NCBI GenBank assembly: GCA_014192625.1
Contig: BJHM01000001.1
Location: forward strand, 1-64,000
DNA length: 64,000 bases
Reading direction: 5' to 3'
Source of the DNA: Planctomycetota bacterium
GTDB lineage: Bacteria; Planctomycetota; UBA1135; UBA2386
Shown: in pieces, positions 1 to 7,151 of the stretch
How the letters are laid out: each line of letters starts with the position of its first letter
Numbering within the stretch: position 1 is the stretch's first letter
Position numbers and translations under genes: made by a program
The notes under the pieces: generated by a model
The model's database searches: none
What the model was told of the DNA's origin: nothing
Seen by the model: only the letters and a program-made list of their open reading frames with translations

Positions 1-1
1 G

Positions 2-859
2 TTGGCGGCACATCGTTTTGCGCTTGCGGCGGCGCTGACAGAGGGGCGCGATCGGCTAGCGCGTGGGGAGCCCAGCTTGGTGGTTTGCGAAGCAGTAGTC
101 CGGATGCTCGAGGACGATCCGCACTTCAATGCTGGCAAGGGCGCGGTGTTCAATGAGCAGGGCGAGCACGAGCTCGACGCTTCGATCATGGACGGCAGCA
201 CGCTTCGCTGTGGCGCGGTCGCTGGCGTGCGCACCGTGAAGAACCCGATCGCTCTGGCGCGGCTGGTGATGGAAAAGACGAGCCATGTGCTGTTGATGGG
301 GGATGGTGCAGAGCAGTTCGCAACGTCGATGGGCGTGGCGCGCGTGCCCAACAGTTATTTTGACACCGAGTATCGGCGCAAGATTCTTGAAGAGGTGCTG
401 CGCGAGCGGCAGCAGCACGCGGCGCTCGATACACCCGTGCGGCCGCCGTTTTCCTACGGCACGGTTGGGTGTGTCGCGCTCGACCGGCAGGGGCGGCTCG
501 CGGCGGCGAGCAGTACGGGTGGGCTCACGGCAAAGCGCTGGGGCCGGGTCGGCGACACACCGGTGATCGGTGCCGGCAACTGGGCGGATGGCTATGTGGC
601 AGTGAGCGGCACTGGCACCGGGGAGCAGTTTATCAGGCACGCAGTGGCGCGAACGATCGGGGCGCGGATGCAGTTTGGCGGGGAGTCGCTCAGCGATGCT
701 GTCGACGCGGTGGTTTTTCGCACGCTGCAAAAAGATGATGGCGGCGTGATCGCGGTCGACCGCGCGGGCAACATCGCTACCACCTTCAACTCCGATGGCA
801 TGTATCGCGGCGTTGCCGATGCAACCGGCCGCTTCGAGGTGCACATTCATGAGAACTGA
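2..859 (+). CDS. Isoaspartyl peptidase / L-asparaginase (plant-type Ntn hydrolase), 5' end cut by window
   Basis: Hydrolyses beta-aspartyl (isoaspartyl) dipeptides and/or asparagine. 285 residues are visible; the frame is open to the window edge and the TTG at base 2 is unlikely to be the true start, so the gene is partial. The family's autocleavage site is visible as YGTVG, with Thr at about visible residue 154 as the N-terminal nucleophile of the beta subunit. The STGG block and the conserved TGTGE block (about residues 203-208) follow in the expected order. The gene overlaps the start of a cyanophycinase-like gene by 11 bases. That pairing is the classical partner set for breaking cyanophycin down through beta-Asp-Arg dipeptides. 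The family is clear; substrate preference (dipeptide or asparagine) is inferred from the neighbour. Confidence 0.9.
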   Translation: MAAHRFALAAALTEGRDRLARGEPSLVVCEAVVRMLEDDPHFNAGKGAVFNEQGEHELDASIMDGSTLRCGAVAGVRTVKNPIALARLVMEKTSHVLLMGDGAEQFATSMGVARVPNSYFDTEYRRKILEEVLRERQQHAALDTPVRPPFSYGTVGCVALDRQGRLAAASSTGGLTAKRWGRVGDTPVIGAGNWADGYVAVSGTGTGEQFIRHAVARTIGARMQFGGESLSDAVDAVVFRTLQKDDGGVIAVDRAGNIATTFNSDGMYRGVADATGRFEVHIHEN

Positions 860-1949
860 GTCACGCGCGTTCCTTGTTGGGATCTGCGTCGCATGGTGCT
901 GCGCCTGCGCCAGTGCCCGGCTGGAAAAGACCGGCGATGCAGGCACGTTGCTCATCGTCGGTGGTGGACTCGACAACGACAGCCGACAGGTCTATCAGCG
1001 GTTGCTCGCACTCGCTTCAGCGCACGGGCCAGCGAACCTTTTGGTGGCGACGGCGGCAACTGGCGAGGAAGCAGATGAGGTCATCGACAAGACTCAGGCA
1101 CTGCGGGTCTGGGCGAACGGCGTTCCCGTTGGCTCGATTGGTCGCGCAACGTCGACCGCGGACACGGTTGCTTTGATCGACTTAGCGACCGGGATCCTGT
1201 TCACTGGCGGCGATCAGAAGCGCATTACGGCGCGCTATCGGCCAGCGGATCAGGACACTCCGGAGTGGCTAGCGATGCGCCGGTTGTTGGCGCGCGGCGG
1301 GGTGATCGCAGGCTGCAGCGCTGGCGACGCGATGATGGGGGATGTGATGTTGCTCACTGGTGGCAGTGCAGCGGCACTTGGCATCGCACCAAGTACAGCC
1401 AGCGGCGGGGAGCCACCGGCGCTGGGGCCGCAGATTGGCAAAGGCATGCATTTTTTATCGATGGCGATGACCGACTCGCACTTCTTTGAACGCGACCGCC
1501 TAGGCCGCCTCGTTGCCGCGCTCGAACAAAGTGGGCAGCGGCTCGGCATCGGAGTCGGCGAGGACGCTTGCGTTGAGATTGACCTCGCAACCGGCATGCT
1601 GACCGGCGTTAGTGTGTCCGAGTCGCTGCTCGTCGATGTGGGACAAATAAAGCGCGATGGATTGCGGCGCACCAACGTCATCGCACGCGTGATCGGAGAA
1701 GGCGATCGCGTTGCGCTGCGCGAGCGGCTCTTTGCGTTGCCCGTGTTGTTGCCTGCGGGGATCGCTGGCGCGACGCATGAGGTGCCGGTCGTGGAGCCCG
1801 GGCAGAATCGGCAACTGGCAATGTGGCGCATGTTTCGTTGCGCAGCAGCGCCCGGCAGCGGCGCCCATCGGCTTATGCTTGCCGGCTGGCAGGTGACGGC
1901 GTGGCCAGCTGGAAATGGCGAAGTGGTGTTTGAAGTCGCGCCGCGCTGA
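849..1949 (+). CDS. Cyanophycinase-like serine peptidase (family S51), probably exported lipoprotein
   Basis: 366 residues from an ATG that overlaps the upstream stop (translational coupling). A longer in-frame start 54 bases upstream lies inside the previous gene and is not preferred. Residues 1-22 form a hydrophobic, Cys-containing leader (VAWCCACA), suggesting export and possibly lipidation. The S51 nucleophile motif GCSAGDAMM is at about 155-163 (Ser157), preceded by the FTGGDQ block (about 118-123). Cyanophycinases cut the multi-L-arginyl-poly-aspartate reserve polymer to beta-Asp-Arg dipeptides, which the upstream isoaspartyl peptidase could finish. An exported form would act on polymer released by other cells rather than on an internal store. 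Alternative: another S51 or dipeptidase E-like enzyme. Confidence 0.85.
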   Translation: MRTESRAFLVGICVAWCCACASARLEKTGDAGTLLIVGGGLDNDSRQVYQRLLALASAHGPANLLVATAATGEEADEVIDKTQALRVWANGVPVGSIGRATSTADTVALIDLATGILFTGGDQKRITARYRPADQDTPEWLAMRRLLARGGVIAGCSAGDAMMGDVMLLTGGSAAALGIAPSTASGGEPPALGPQIGKGMHFLSMAMTDSHFFERDRLGRLVAALEQSGQRLGIGVGEDACVEIDLATGMLTGVSVSESLLVDVGQIKRDGLRRTNVIARVIGEGDRVALRERLFALPVLLPAGIAGATHEVPVVEPGQNRQLAMWRMFRCAAAPGSGAHRLMLAGWQVTAWPAGNGEVVFEVAPR

Positions 1950-2393
1950 AGCTGCCAAGGCTGGATCGCGGCCGCGCGCGGCACTTCTGCGCTGACTTCA
2001 CGATTGCGCGTTCGGTGGCGGTGCGCGCTCGCGACCGGCGCAGCGCCGTTGCGGTTGCGGCGGATATTTTGGCCAGCCGGGTTTTGTGCAACGCAAAAAC
2101 GCGGAGCTGGCACTTTCGATCACAGTGAGAAAGCGGCAGCCGTGGCAGATGCTGTTCTTGAAAGGTGGTTCCGCGGGCACGGAGGAATCCTACGGTGCTG
2201 GTGGATGGCGCGAAGCTGAGGCGCAGAGTTATCACCTGGTGGCAAGGCTCTGGCCGGCACTTTGCGTAGGCAAAAAGCGGCGCAAGTTGCTGCTGTCGCG
2301 GCGGCGAAAAGCACCACCCACAGTCTGCTCCGCTAGCGCTGCGCGTGCGATCTGGCAGCTAGCCCGGCGCGCAATGCCTTACGCACAGGCCGC
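1950..2393. other. Intergenic stretch, no convincing gene
   Basis: About 440 bases between the convergent cyanophycinase and ferredoxin genes. Several short open frames exist on both strands, but none has a recognisable domain, a good ribosome binding site or an end that fits the neighbours. One plus-strand frame from 2086 runs on antisense through the ferredoxin gene and is rejected. I see no clear terminator hairpin with a T-run. It could hold gene debris or untranslated ends. Confidence 0.4.
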
Positions 2394-2729
2394 TCAGTAT
2401 GGGCTGTCGAGCATGTCCCAGATGATCTGCTCGACATCGGGCTTTACCTTGCCGGTGAGTTGTTCCACCGGCGCGCCTTTGCCTTCGATGTGCGCCGCGA
2501 TCGCGGGCAGGTCTTCTTCGGTGACCACGCTGTAGAAAATCCTGTCGGGATAGAGCGTGACGTTGACACCCTGTTCACATGCACCAAAGCATGGGTAGCG
2601 GCGGATCTTGATGCGCTGCTGCAGTGGATCGAACTGGTGAACCAGGTCGCGCAGCTTTTCAAACAGATCACCGCTGCCCTTCTCAGTGCAGTCGCCGCCT
2701 TCGCAGACGTAGCAGAGTCGATTGGTCAT
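2394..2729 (-). CDS. Thioredoxin-like [2Fe-2S] ferredoxin (COG3411 type) in a box operon
   Basis: 111 residues. Four of its five cysteines fit a thioredoxin-fold [2Fe-2S] site: Cys9, Cys14, Cys47 and Cys51 (CEGGDC and PCFGAC), spaced C-x4-C-x32-C-x3-C; Cys6 is extra. It starts 22 bases after the boxB stop on the same strand, so it is almost certainly co-transcribed with boxC and boxB. The box epoxidase needs electrons, normally delivered by the BoxA reductase, which is not in this window. This small protein is therefore a plausible redox partner, but that is inference. The family is confident; the role is moderate. Confidence 0.8.
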   Translation of the reverse strand: MTNRLCYVCEGGDCTEKGSGDLFEKLRDLVHQFDPLQQRIKIRRYPCFGACEQGVNVTLYPDRIFYSVVTEEDLPAIAAHIEGKGAPVEQLTGKVKPDVEQIIWDMLDSPY

Positions 2730-2751
2730 GTTGCGACTGGATTGCTGCGGG

Positions 2752-4170
2752 TCAGTTAAACTTCACGTATTCGCAGTCGACGGGCTGGTTGTTTGCGCCC
2801 TGCGACGGCGGCGCGATGTAGTTGGCATACTTGCCGCGCTCGTAGACTGGGTGCATGCACGACTTCACGTAGTCGCGGTCTGATTGCTTTGGCAGCCACT
2901 CGGTGAGGTGGGCCTCCCATGTTGCTGCATCGATCAGCTTGCCCTCGGGCGAGAATCGGAAGCCTGCGTAGACGCCTTGGTGGCGGTTGAACTTGTGGTC
3001 CGGCAGCGAGAAGCGAAACGAAACGCCCAGCTTTTCGAGTTCGCGGTTCCAACGCTCGACGATCCGCTTGCAGTCGGCGATGTAGGCATCCAGTAGCACT
3101 GCGTTCATCGCGCGGCGCAGCGGGATGTCTTTGGTCTCGATGCGGCCGTCGCTGGTCGGCACTTCGAGTGAGTAGCTCTGCTGCAGCGCCTTTGGATCCT
3201 TATAGATGCCATCCCCTTCGCGGTAGCGGCCCTTCAATCCCGAGGCGAAGGCTTCGGCGGCGTTGGTGGAGTCCTCACCACCGAACAGGTCCATCGACGC
3301 TGATGCCCAGTGGCGGACGTAGCGCTGGAGCATCTCCAGCGGGATCGCCCCTTCGGTCTGCGGGTCCTTGCCTGCTGCGTGCAGTTCGGCGGTGCGCTTG
3401 ATGATGCGACCCAGGCCGTTCTCGCCGGTCTGCATGTGGTAGGCCTCTTCGGTCAACATAAACTGCGTCGTGCGCGCGAGCGGGTCGAAGCTCGACTCCG
3501 CCAGCGAAGCGAGCTGATACTTGCCGTCACGATCGGTGAAGGTCGTGAAGCAAAAGAAGTCCACCCAGTTGTCGATCGGATAGTTGAACGCTTGCAGGAT
3601 GCGCGGGTTGTCAGCGTCGCCGCTGTGGCGATCGAGCAACGCATCGGCTTCATCGCGGCCATCGCCGCCAAAATGGGTGTGCAGGAGGTAGACCATTGCC
3701 CACAGGTGGCGGCCTTCTTCAACATTGATCTGGAACAGCGAACGCATGTCGTAGAGCGACGGTGCGGTGTGTCCGAGCATGCGTTGTTGTTCGACCGACG
3801 CAGGTTCGGTGTCGCCCTGCGTGACGATCAGCCGACGCAGGCGGTTGCGCATCTCGCCCGGGACTTCGTTCCAGACTGGCGCGCCGATGTTGTCGCCGAA
3901 GTGAATCTTGCGATCCGCGACCGGGTCGGCGAGGAAGATGCCCCAGCGGTAGTCCGGCATCTTCACGTAATCGAAGTGTGCCCAGCCGCCTTGGCCGACC
4001 CCGATTGCCGTGCGGAGATAGATGTCGTTGCGGTTGAAGTCGGATGGACCCACGTCCTTCCACCACCGGAGAAAGGCGGGCTGCCACTTTTCCAGCGCCA
4101 TCAACAGGCGCTTGTTATCGCGCAGGCCAACGTTGTTGGGGATCTTTGCTTCGAGATCGACGGTGCTCAT
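2752..4170 (-). CDS. boxB: Benzoyl-CoA 2,3-epoxidase, oxygenase subunit BoxB
   Basis: 472 residues, the usual BoxB length. The enzyme adds one oxygen atom of O2 to benzoyl-CoA to form 2,3-epoxybenzoyl-CoA in aerobic, ring-epoxide-based aromatic degradation. The di-iron ligands expected for BoxB are visible with a constant two-residue offset: Glu122, Glu152 and His155 (EEGRH), Asp213, Glu242 and His245 (EEAYH). It begins 4 bases after the boxC stop, so the two are translated from one message. No defect is seen. The electron supply is unusual: a small [2Fe-2S] ferredoxin follows instead of boxA. Confidence 0.95.
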   Translation of the reverse strand: MSTVDLEAKIPNNVGLRDNKRLLMALEKWQPAFLRWWKDVGPSDFNRNDIYLRTAIGVGQGGWAHFDYVKMPDYRWGIFLADPVADRKIHFGDNIGAPVWNEVPGEMRNRLRRLIVTQGDTEPASVEQQRMLGHTAPSLYDMRSLFQINVEEGRHLWAMVYLLHTHFGGDGRDEADALLDRHSGDADNPRILQAFNYPIDNWVDFFCFTTFTDRDGKYQLASLAESSFDPLARTTQFMLTEEAYHMQTGENGLGRIIKRTAELHAAGKDPQTEGAIPLEMLQRYVRHWASASMDLFGGEDSTNAAEAFASGLKGRYREGDGIYKDPKALQQSYSLEVPTSDGRIETKDIPLRRAMNAVLLDAYIADCKRIVERWNRELEKLGVSFRFSLPDHKFNRHQGVYAGFRFSPEGKLIDAATWEAHLTEWLPKQSDRDYVKSCMHPVYERGKYANYIAPPSQGANNQPVDCEYVKFN

Positions 4171-4174
4171 GAGA

Positions 4175-5812
4175 TCAGGTCCTTCTCCAGTCGAACTTGG
4201 CGCTTTCGGGAGCGCCGTAGCGGGTCAATGCGCCTTCTTCACCAGTGGCGTTGGGTCGCGTGAAAATCCAGTTTTGCCAGGCGCTGAGGCGGCCGAAGAT
4301 TTTGCTGTCGCAGTTTTCGGCGCCACCAAAACGCAGGGACGCTTCCATGCCGGTCAGCGCGTCTGGCGAGAGCGAGGCGCGTTCTTCAAGGGCGATACGG
4401 GTCTCATCGTCCCAGTCGATCGGGTCGAGCAGGAACGTGCAGAGTCCTTGTTCGTCAGCCTCGCCCGGCGACATTTTGGGCTGTTCCTTGGCGAGTTTCT
4501 GCGCGTGACTCGGATCCTTGAGGAAGCGATTTTGCAGGCGCGTGATGCCGTGCGTCATCGGCAGCAGGCCGTCACTGAGCGGGCCCAGTGCGAGTTGCGC
4601 GCGCGCGTCGTCGAGCAGGTAAACGCGGTCGCAGCCCATGGTGAGTTCGAGGAACACGCCGGCGCAGCAAGAGTCGGCGTCGACCATCGCAAACATCGAA
4701 CGCGCGTTGAGGTCGAAGCGCCGGCAAGTGCGCGCCATCTGCTGCAGGATCTCGTTCACAAACCAGTTGCTCTGATTTTTTACGAGGTCCTTCTCGACCT
4801 GTAAAAGTGCCGCGCGATCACCGCGCGTTCTCAGTGCGATCAGCCCGATCTCCTCGTAGCCAAAGCGCAGTTGCAGGATCGCGTCATCGAGTTCGCGCAT
4901 GCATTGCAACGCCCACACGGAAGGGCCTGCTGCCTCGTAGGCCTCGCCGGTGGAAGGTTGCGCAGCCTTGGGGCCGTGCAGCGTGATGGTCGCCATGCGT
5001 TTACCGGCATCGATCGCCACCTCGACGTGTGAGTAGGCAAAGCCCCGCTGTGCTTGGTGTTCGTCGGTTGCCTTGCCGTTTATTGTCGGCAGCGACACGC
5101 CCTTGTTGCTCTTATGCGGCAACTGCGCCGCGAGTTCTTTGGCGCGCGCCTGCACCTTCTCGGTGAACTGCGACTTCTGCCAGATCGCATCGACGAGGCC
5201 CCAAGAAAGCGCACGCTTGCCGCGCAGGCCTTCCGCCATCGTGCAGAACACGTCGGCGCGGTCGCGGCGCACCTTGCGCTTGTCGATGATGCGAGTCAGG
5301 CCGCCGGTGCCGGGCAGCACGCCGAGCAGTGGCACTTCGGGCAGTGACACTGCCGAGTTGTTGTCATTGACGAGGTGGATCTCGTCGCAAGCGAGCGCCA
5401 GTTCATAGCCGCCGCCAGCGCACGCCGCGTGCACCGCGCAGATCGACTTCAGGCCTGAGTGGCGACTTGCGTCTTCGAGGCTGAGGCGTGTCTCGTTGGT
5501 AAACTTGCAGAAGTTGACTTTGAACGGGTGCGTGCTCTCTGCCAGCATCCAGATGTTTGCGCCAGCGCAGAACGCTCGCTCCTGGGCGCTGGCGACGACC
5601 ACCACTTTCACCTCCGGGTGGCCAAAGCGCAGCCGCTGGATCACGTCCGCGAGTTCCATGTCGACGCTGAGGTCGTAGCTATTGAGCTTCAGTTCATAGC
5701 CCGGCTGGTAGGGGTGTGCAGGGTCGACATTCATGCGAAGCTGCGCCACTTCGCCGTCGAGTTGCAATTGCCAGTGCCGGTAGGAGCTTGGATGTCGGTT
5801 GAAGTCGATCAT
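4175..5812 (-). CDS. boxC: 2,3-epoxybenzoyl-CoA dihydrolase BoxC
   Basis: 545 residues from the ATG at 5812 (MIDFNRHPSSYRHW), which matches the usual BoxC N-terminus; the frame stays open 24 codons further upstream but that extension has no family similarity. BoxC opens the ring of 2,3-epoxybenzoyl-CoA by two hydrolytic steps, releasing formate. The protein is a duplicated crotonase fold, with the oxyanion-hole region in the first half (AGGGYELALACDEI) and a second, more diverged half (MVDADSCCAGVFLELT). It is the first gene of the visible boxC-boxB-ferredoxin unit. No CoA ligase, BoxA or aldehyde dehydrogenase is nearby, so the pathway must be completed elsewhere. Confidence 0.93.
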   Translation of the reverse strand: MIDFNRHPSSYRHWQLQLDGEVAQLRMNVDPAHPYQPGYELKLNSYDLSVDMELADVIQRLRFGHPEVKVVVVASAQERAFCAGANIWMLAESTHPFKVNFCKFTNETRLSLEDASRHSGLKSICAVHAACAGGGYELALACDEIHLVNDNNSAVSLPEVPLLGVLPGTGGLTRIIDKRKVRRDRADVFCTMAEGLRGKRALSWGLVDAIWQKSQFTEKVQARAKELAAQLPHKSNKGVSLPTINGKATDEHQAQRGFAYSHVEVAIDAGKRMATITLHGPKAAQPSTGEAYEAAGPSVWALQCMRELDDAILQLRFGYEEIGLIALRTRGDRAALLQVEKDLVKNQSNWFVNEILQQMARTCRRFDLNARSMFAMVDADSCCAGVFLELTMGCDRVYLLDDARAQLALGPLSDGLLPMTHGITRLQNRFLKDPSHAQKLAKEQPKMSPGEADEQGLCTFLLDPIDWDDETRIALEERASLSPDALTGMEASLRFGGAENCDSKIFGRLSAWQNWIFTRPNATGEEGALTRYGAPESAKFDWRRT

Positions 5813-5989
5813 GGCTTGCGACGGGGCCAGGGAAGTTGGGCCTCTTGACCGCGGCATGATGGCGAGTGGATACAACTCCAGCAAGCAAGATAGCGCAGCA
5901 GAATTTCACTAAATAAATGCGTAATAATGCACTTCTAGGCTCTGAATCAGGCTCTGTGGCTGTTACTCGCTCTTTGCGCCGCACCGATT

Positions 5990-6196
5990 GTGTTGCGCCC
6001 GCTGACAACGCCTGGCGCTTCACTGCAACAGCGGTATGTCGTGGTGGCGCTGATTCTTGGCGCTGTGCTGATGTGGACCGAGTGGCGTTGTGACTCTGAG
6101 TGGGCCGACAGCGATCCAGCGATGATGACGGTCCTTTTGGGCCTATTGGCCTTGGCGGGGTATCCGCGCATCGGCTGGACAAAGAAAGTTGGCTAA
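5990..6196 (+). CDS. Possible small two-helix membrane protein, start uncertain
   Basis: A 68-codon frame from GTG. It contains a clear hydrophobic segment (VVVALILGAVLMW), a polar acidic middle, a second hydrophobic stretch (MTVLLGLLALAG) and a basic end (WTKKVG). The frame stays open back to about base 5939, and that extension is also hydrophobic (ALWLLLALCAAPIV), as if a real start lay near 5942, but only CTG-type codons are available there. It is divergent from boxC. No family recognised. It may be a genuine small protein with a non-ATG start or the tail of a decayed gene. Confidence 0.28.
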   Translation: MLRPLTTPGASLQQRYVVVALILGAVLMWTEWRCDSEWADSDPAMMTVLLGLLALAGYPRIGWTKKVG

Positions 6197-6316
6197 GGCT
6201 GACAGCTTCAACTCGGTCATTGTTGAGGCCGTAGAGGTGAGGCAAGGGCAACCGATAGCAACGGTTTAAACGGGCGAGCACCTTTTTATAGGCATTGCAA
6301 ACGCGAAGCCCTACTG

Positions 6317-6336
6317 CCTCGCGCGCGTGCGCGAGG
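6317..6336. other. Perfect 8-bp hairpin without T-run
   Basis: CCTCGCGC and GCGCGAGG flank a 4-base loop in a gene-free stretch. No run of T follows on either side, so it is not a standard intrinsic terminator. It lies 3' of the possible small membrane protein. Function unknown. Confidence 0.3.
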
Positions 6337-6454
6337 GATGTCGATTTCCGTGACAAATTAGCCCGTCGTCCCTGGCAGCGGTCACCTCACACCGACGAAG
6401 AATCCGGCTGCTTCGCAAGCATCCTCGCAGCGTCCCGGCGCCTGTGATCGATCT

Positions 6455-6680
6455 TCATGGCAGGATCACAGTGCCAAAGACGTCCGACAGCAGGATGTTG
6501 GTCGCGTTGATCGTCGCGACTTGCGGGGGGTGGTTTTCGTTCGCAGCCGGGTCCCAGCCCTAACTGCTAGCCAGAACGGCGTGCATTAGCTTGCGCATCA
6601 TTGCCTCGGCACCGACTAAAAAGGGCATCAGATACTGTTGAGAATGTGTCTGCCTTGGCGGTTCAGATCGCCGTTTGGTA
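6455..6680 (-). pseudogene. Decayed C-terminal fragment, possibly of an IS110-family transposase
   Basis: On the minus strand a coherent reading frame runs to a TGA at 6455-6457, interrupted by an in-frame TAG at 6560-6562. Before the TAG it reads FLVGAEAMMRKLMHAVLAS and after it GWDPAANENHPP. The block resembles the end of IS110-type transposases, where a V-x-G-A-x-MRKLxH motif precedes a short segment ending in FDP. The 5' part is missing; upstream the frame runs toward the 15-bp repeat tract. The family call is by eye on a short motif, so the transposase identity is tentative; that the frame is broken is seen directly. Confidence 0.35.
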
Positions 6681-6740
6681 GGTTCCCAGATACTGCACCC
6701 ACAGCAGGTGTGCGAGCAGGCCGCTAGCCAACTTGGCAGC

Positions 6741-7010
6741 CGGTCCCGTCGAAGTCGGTCCCGTCGAAGTCGGTCCTGTTGCAGTCGGTCCCGTCAAAGC
6801 CGGTTCCGTTGCAGCCGGTCCCGTCAAAGCCGGTCCCGTCGAAGTCGGTCCTGTCGAAGCCGGTCCCGTCAAAGCCGGTCCCGTCGAAGCCGGTCCCGTC
6901 AAAGCCGGTCCCGTCGAAGTCGGTCCTGTCGAAGCCGGTCCTGTCGAAGCCGGACCCGTCGAAGTCGGTCCTGTCGAAGCCGGACCCATCAAAGCCGGTC
7001 CCGTCAAAGC
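6741..7010. repeat. 18 tandem copies of a 15-bp unit
   Basis: Exactly 18 head-to-tail units with consensus CGGTCCCGTCGAAGT; most variation is at three positions (C/T in the middle, GAA or AAA, final T/C). Because the period is a multiple of three and the unit lacks stops, several frames on both strands stay open and would encode 5-residue repeats (for example GPVEA on one strand and FDGTG on the other). It ends 141 bases before the preferred start of the helicase gene. There is no spacer variation, so it is not a CRISPR. It may be a slipped minisatellite, a regulatory element, or an N-terminal extension of the helicase. Confidence 0.97.
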
Positions 7011-7151
7011 CCCGCGCGCGCCCCGCAGTTCGGTGAGTGGCCAACAGCTGCACAATGTGCCTCATTGGTCTGCCAGCTTGCTCAAGTCCCGCCCTGTGCT
7101 GCGGCGCAAGGTAGTGCGGATTTTTTTAGTGTAGATGATCGCCACAGTGCT

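Noticed and set aside
56-976. 306-codon minus-strand frame opposite the isoaspartyl peptidase and cyanophycinase
   Set aside because: Antisense shadow of two recognised genes, with composition dominated by Arg/His/Pro and no motif.
2086-2535. 149-codon plus-strand frame in the intergenic gap
   Set aside because: Runs antisense into the ferredoxin gene, has no recognisable domain and no good start signal.
3310-4263. 317-codon plus-strand frame opposite boxB
   Set aside because: Shadow of boxB, whose di-iron ligands are intact on the other strand.
6741-7010. CRISPR array
   Set aside because: Units follow each other directly with no unique spacers, and no cas gene is nearby.
6724-7065. Minus-strand frame of FDGTG-type five-residue repeats that looks like a pentapeptide-repeat protein
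   Set aside because: It exists only because the 15-bp tandem repeat has no stop in that frame; there is no ribosome site and other frames on both strands are equally open.
6675-7151. N-terminal Arg/Ser-rich extension of the helicase
   Set aside because: It begins at a TTG far upstream and is mostly repeat translation; homologous proteins begin near the later GTG. Kept only as an alternative start.
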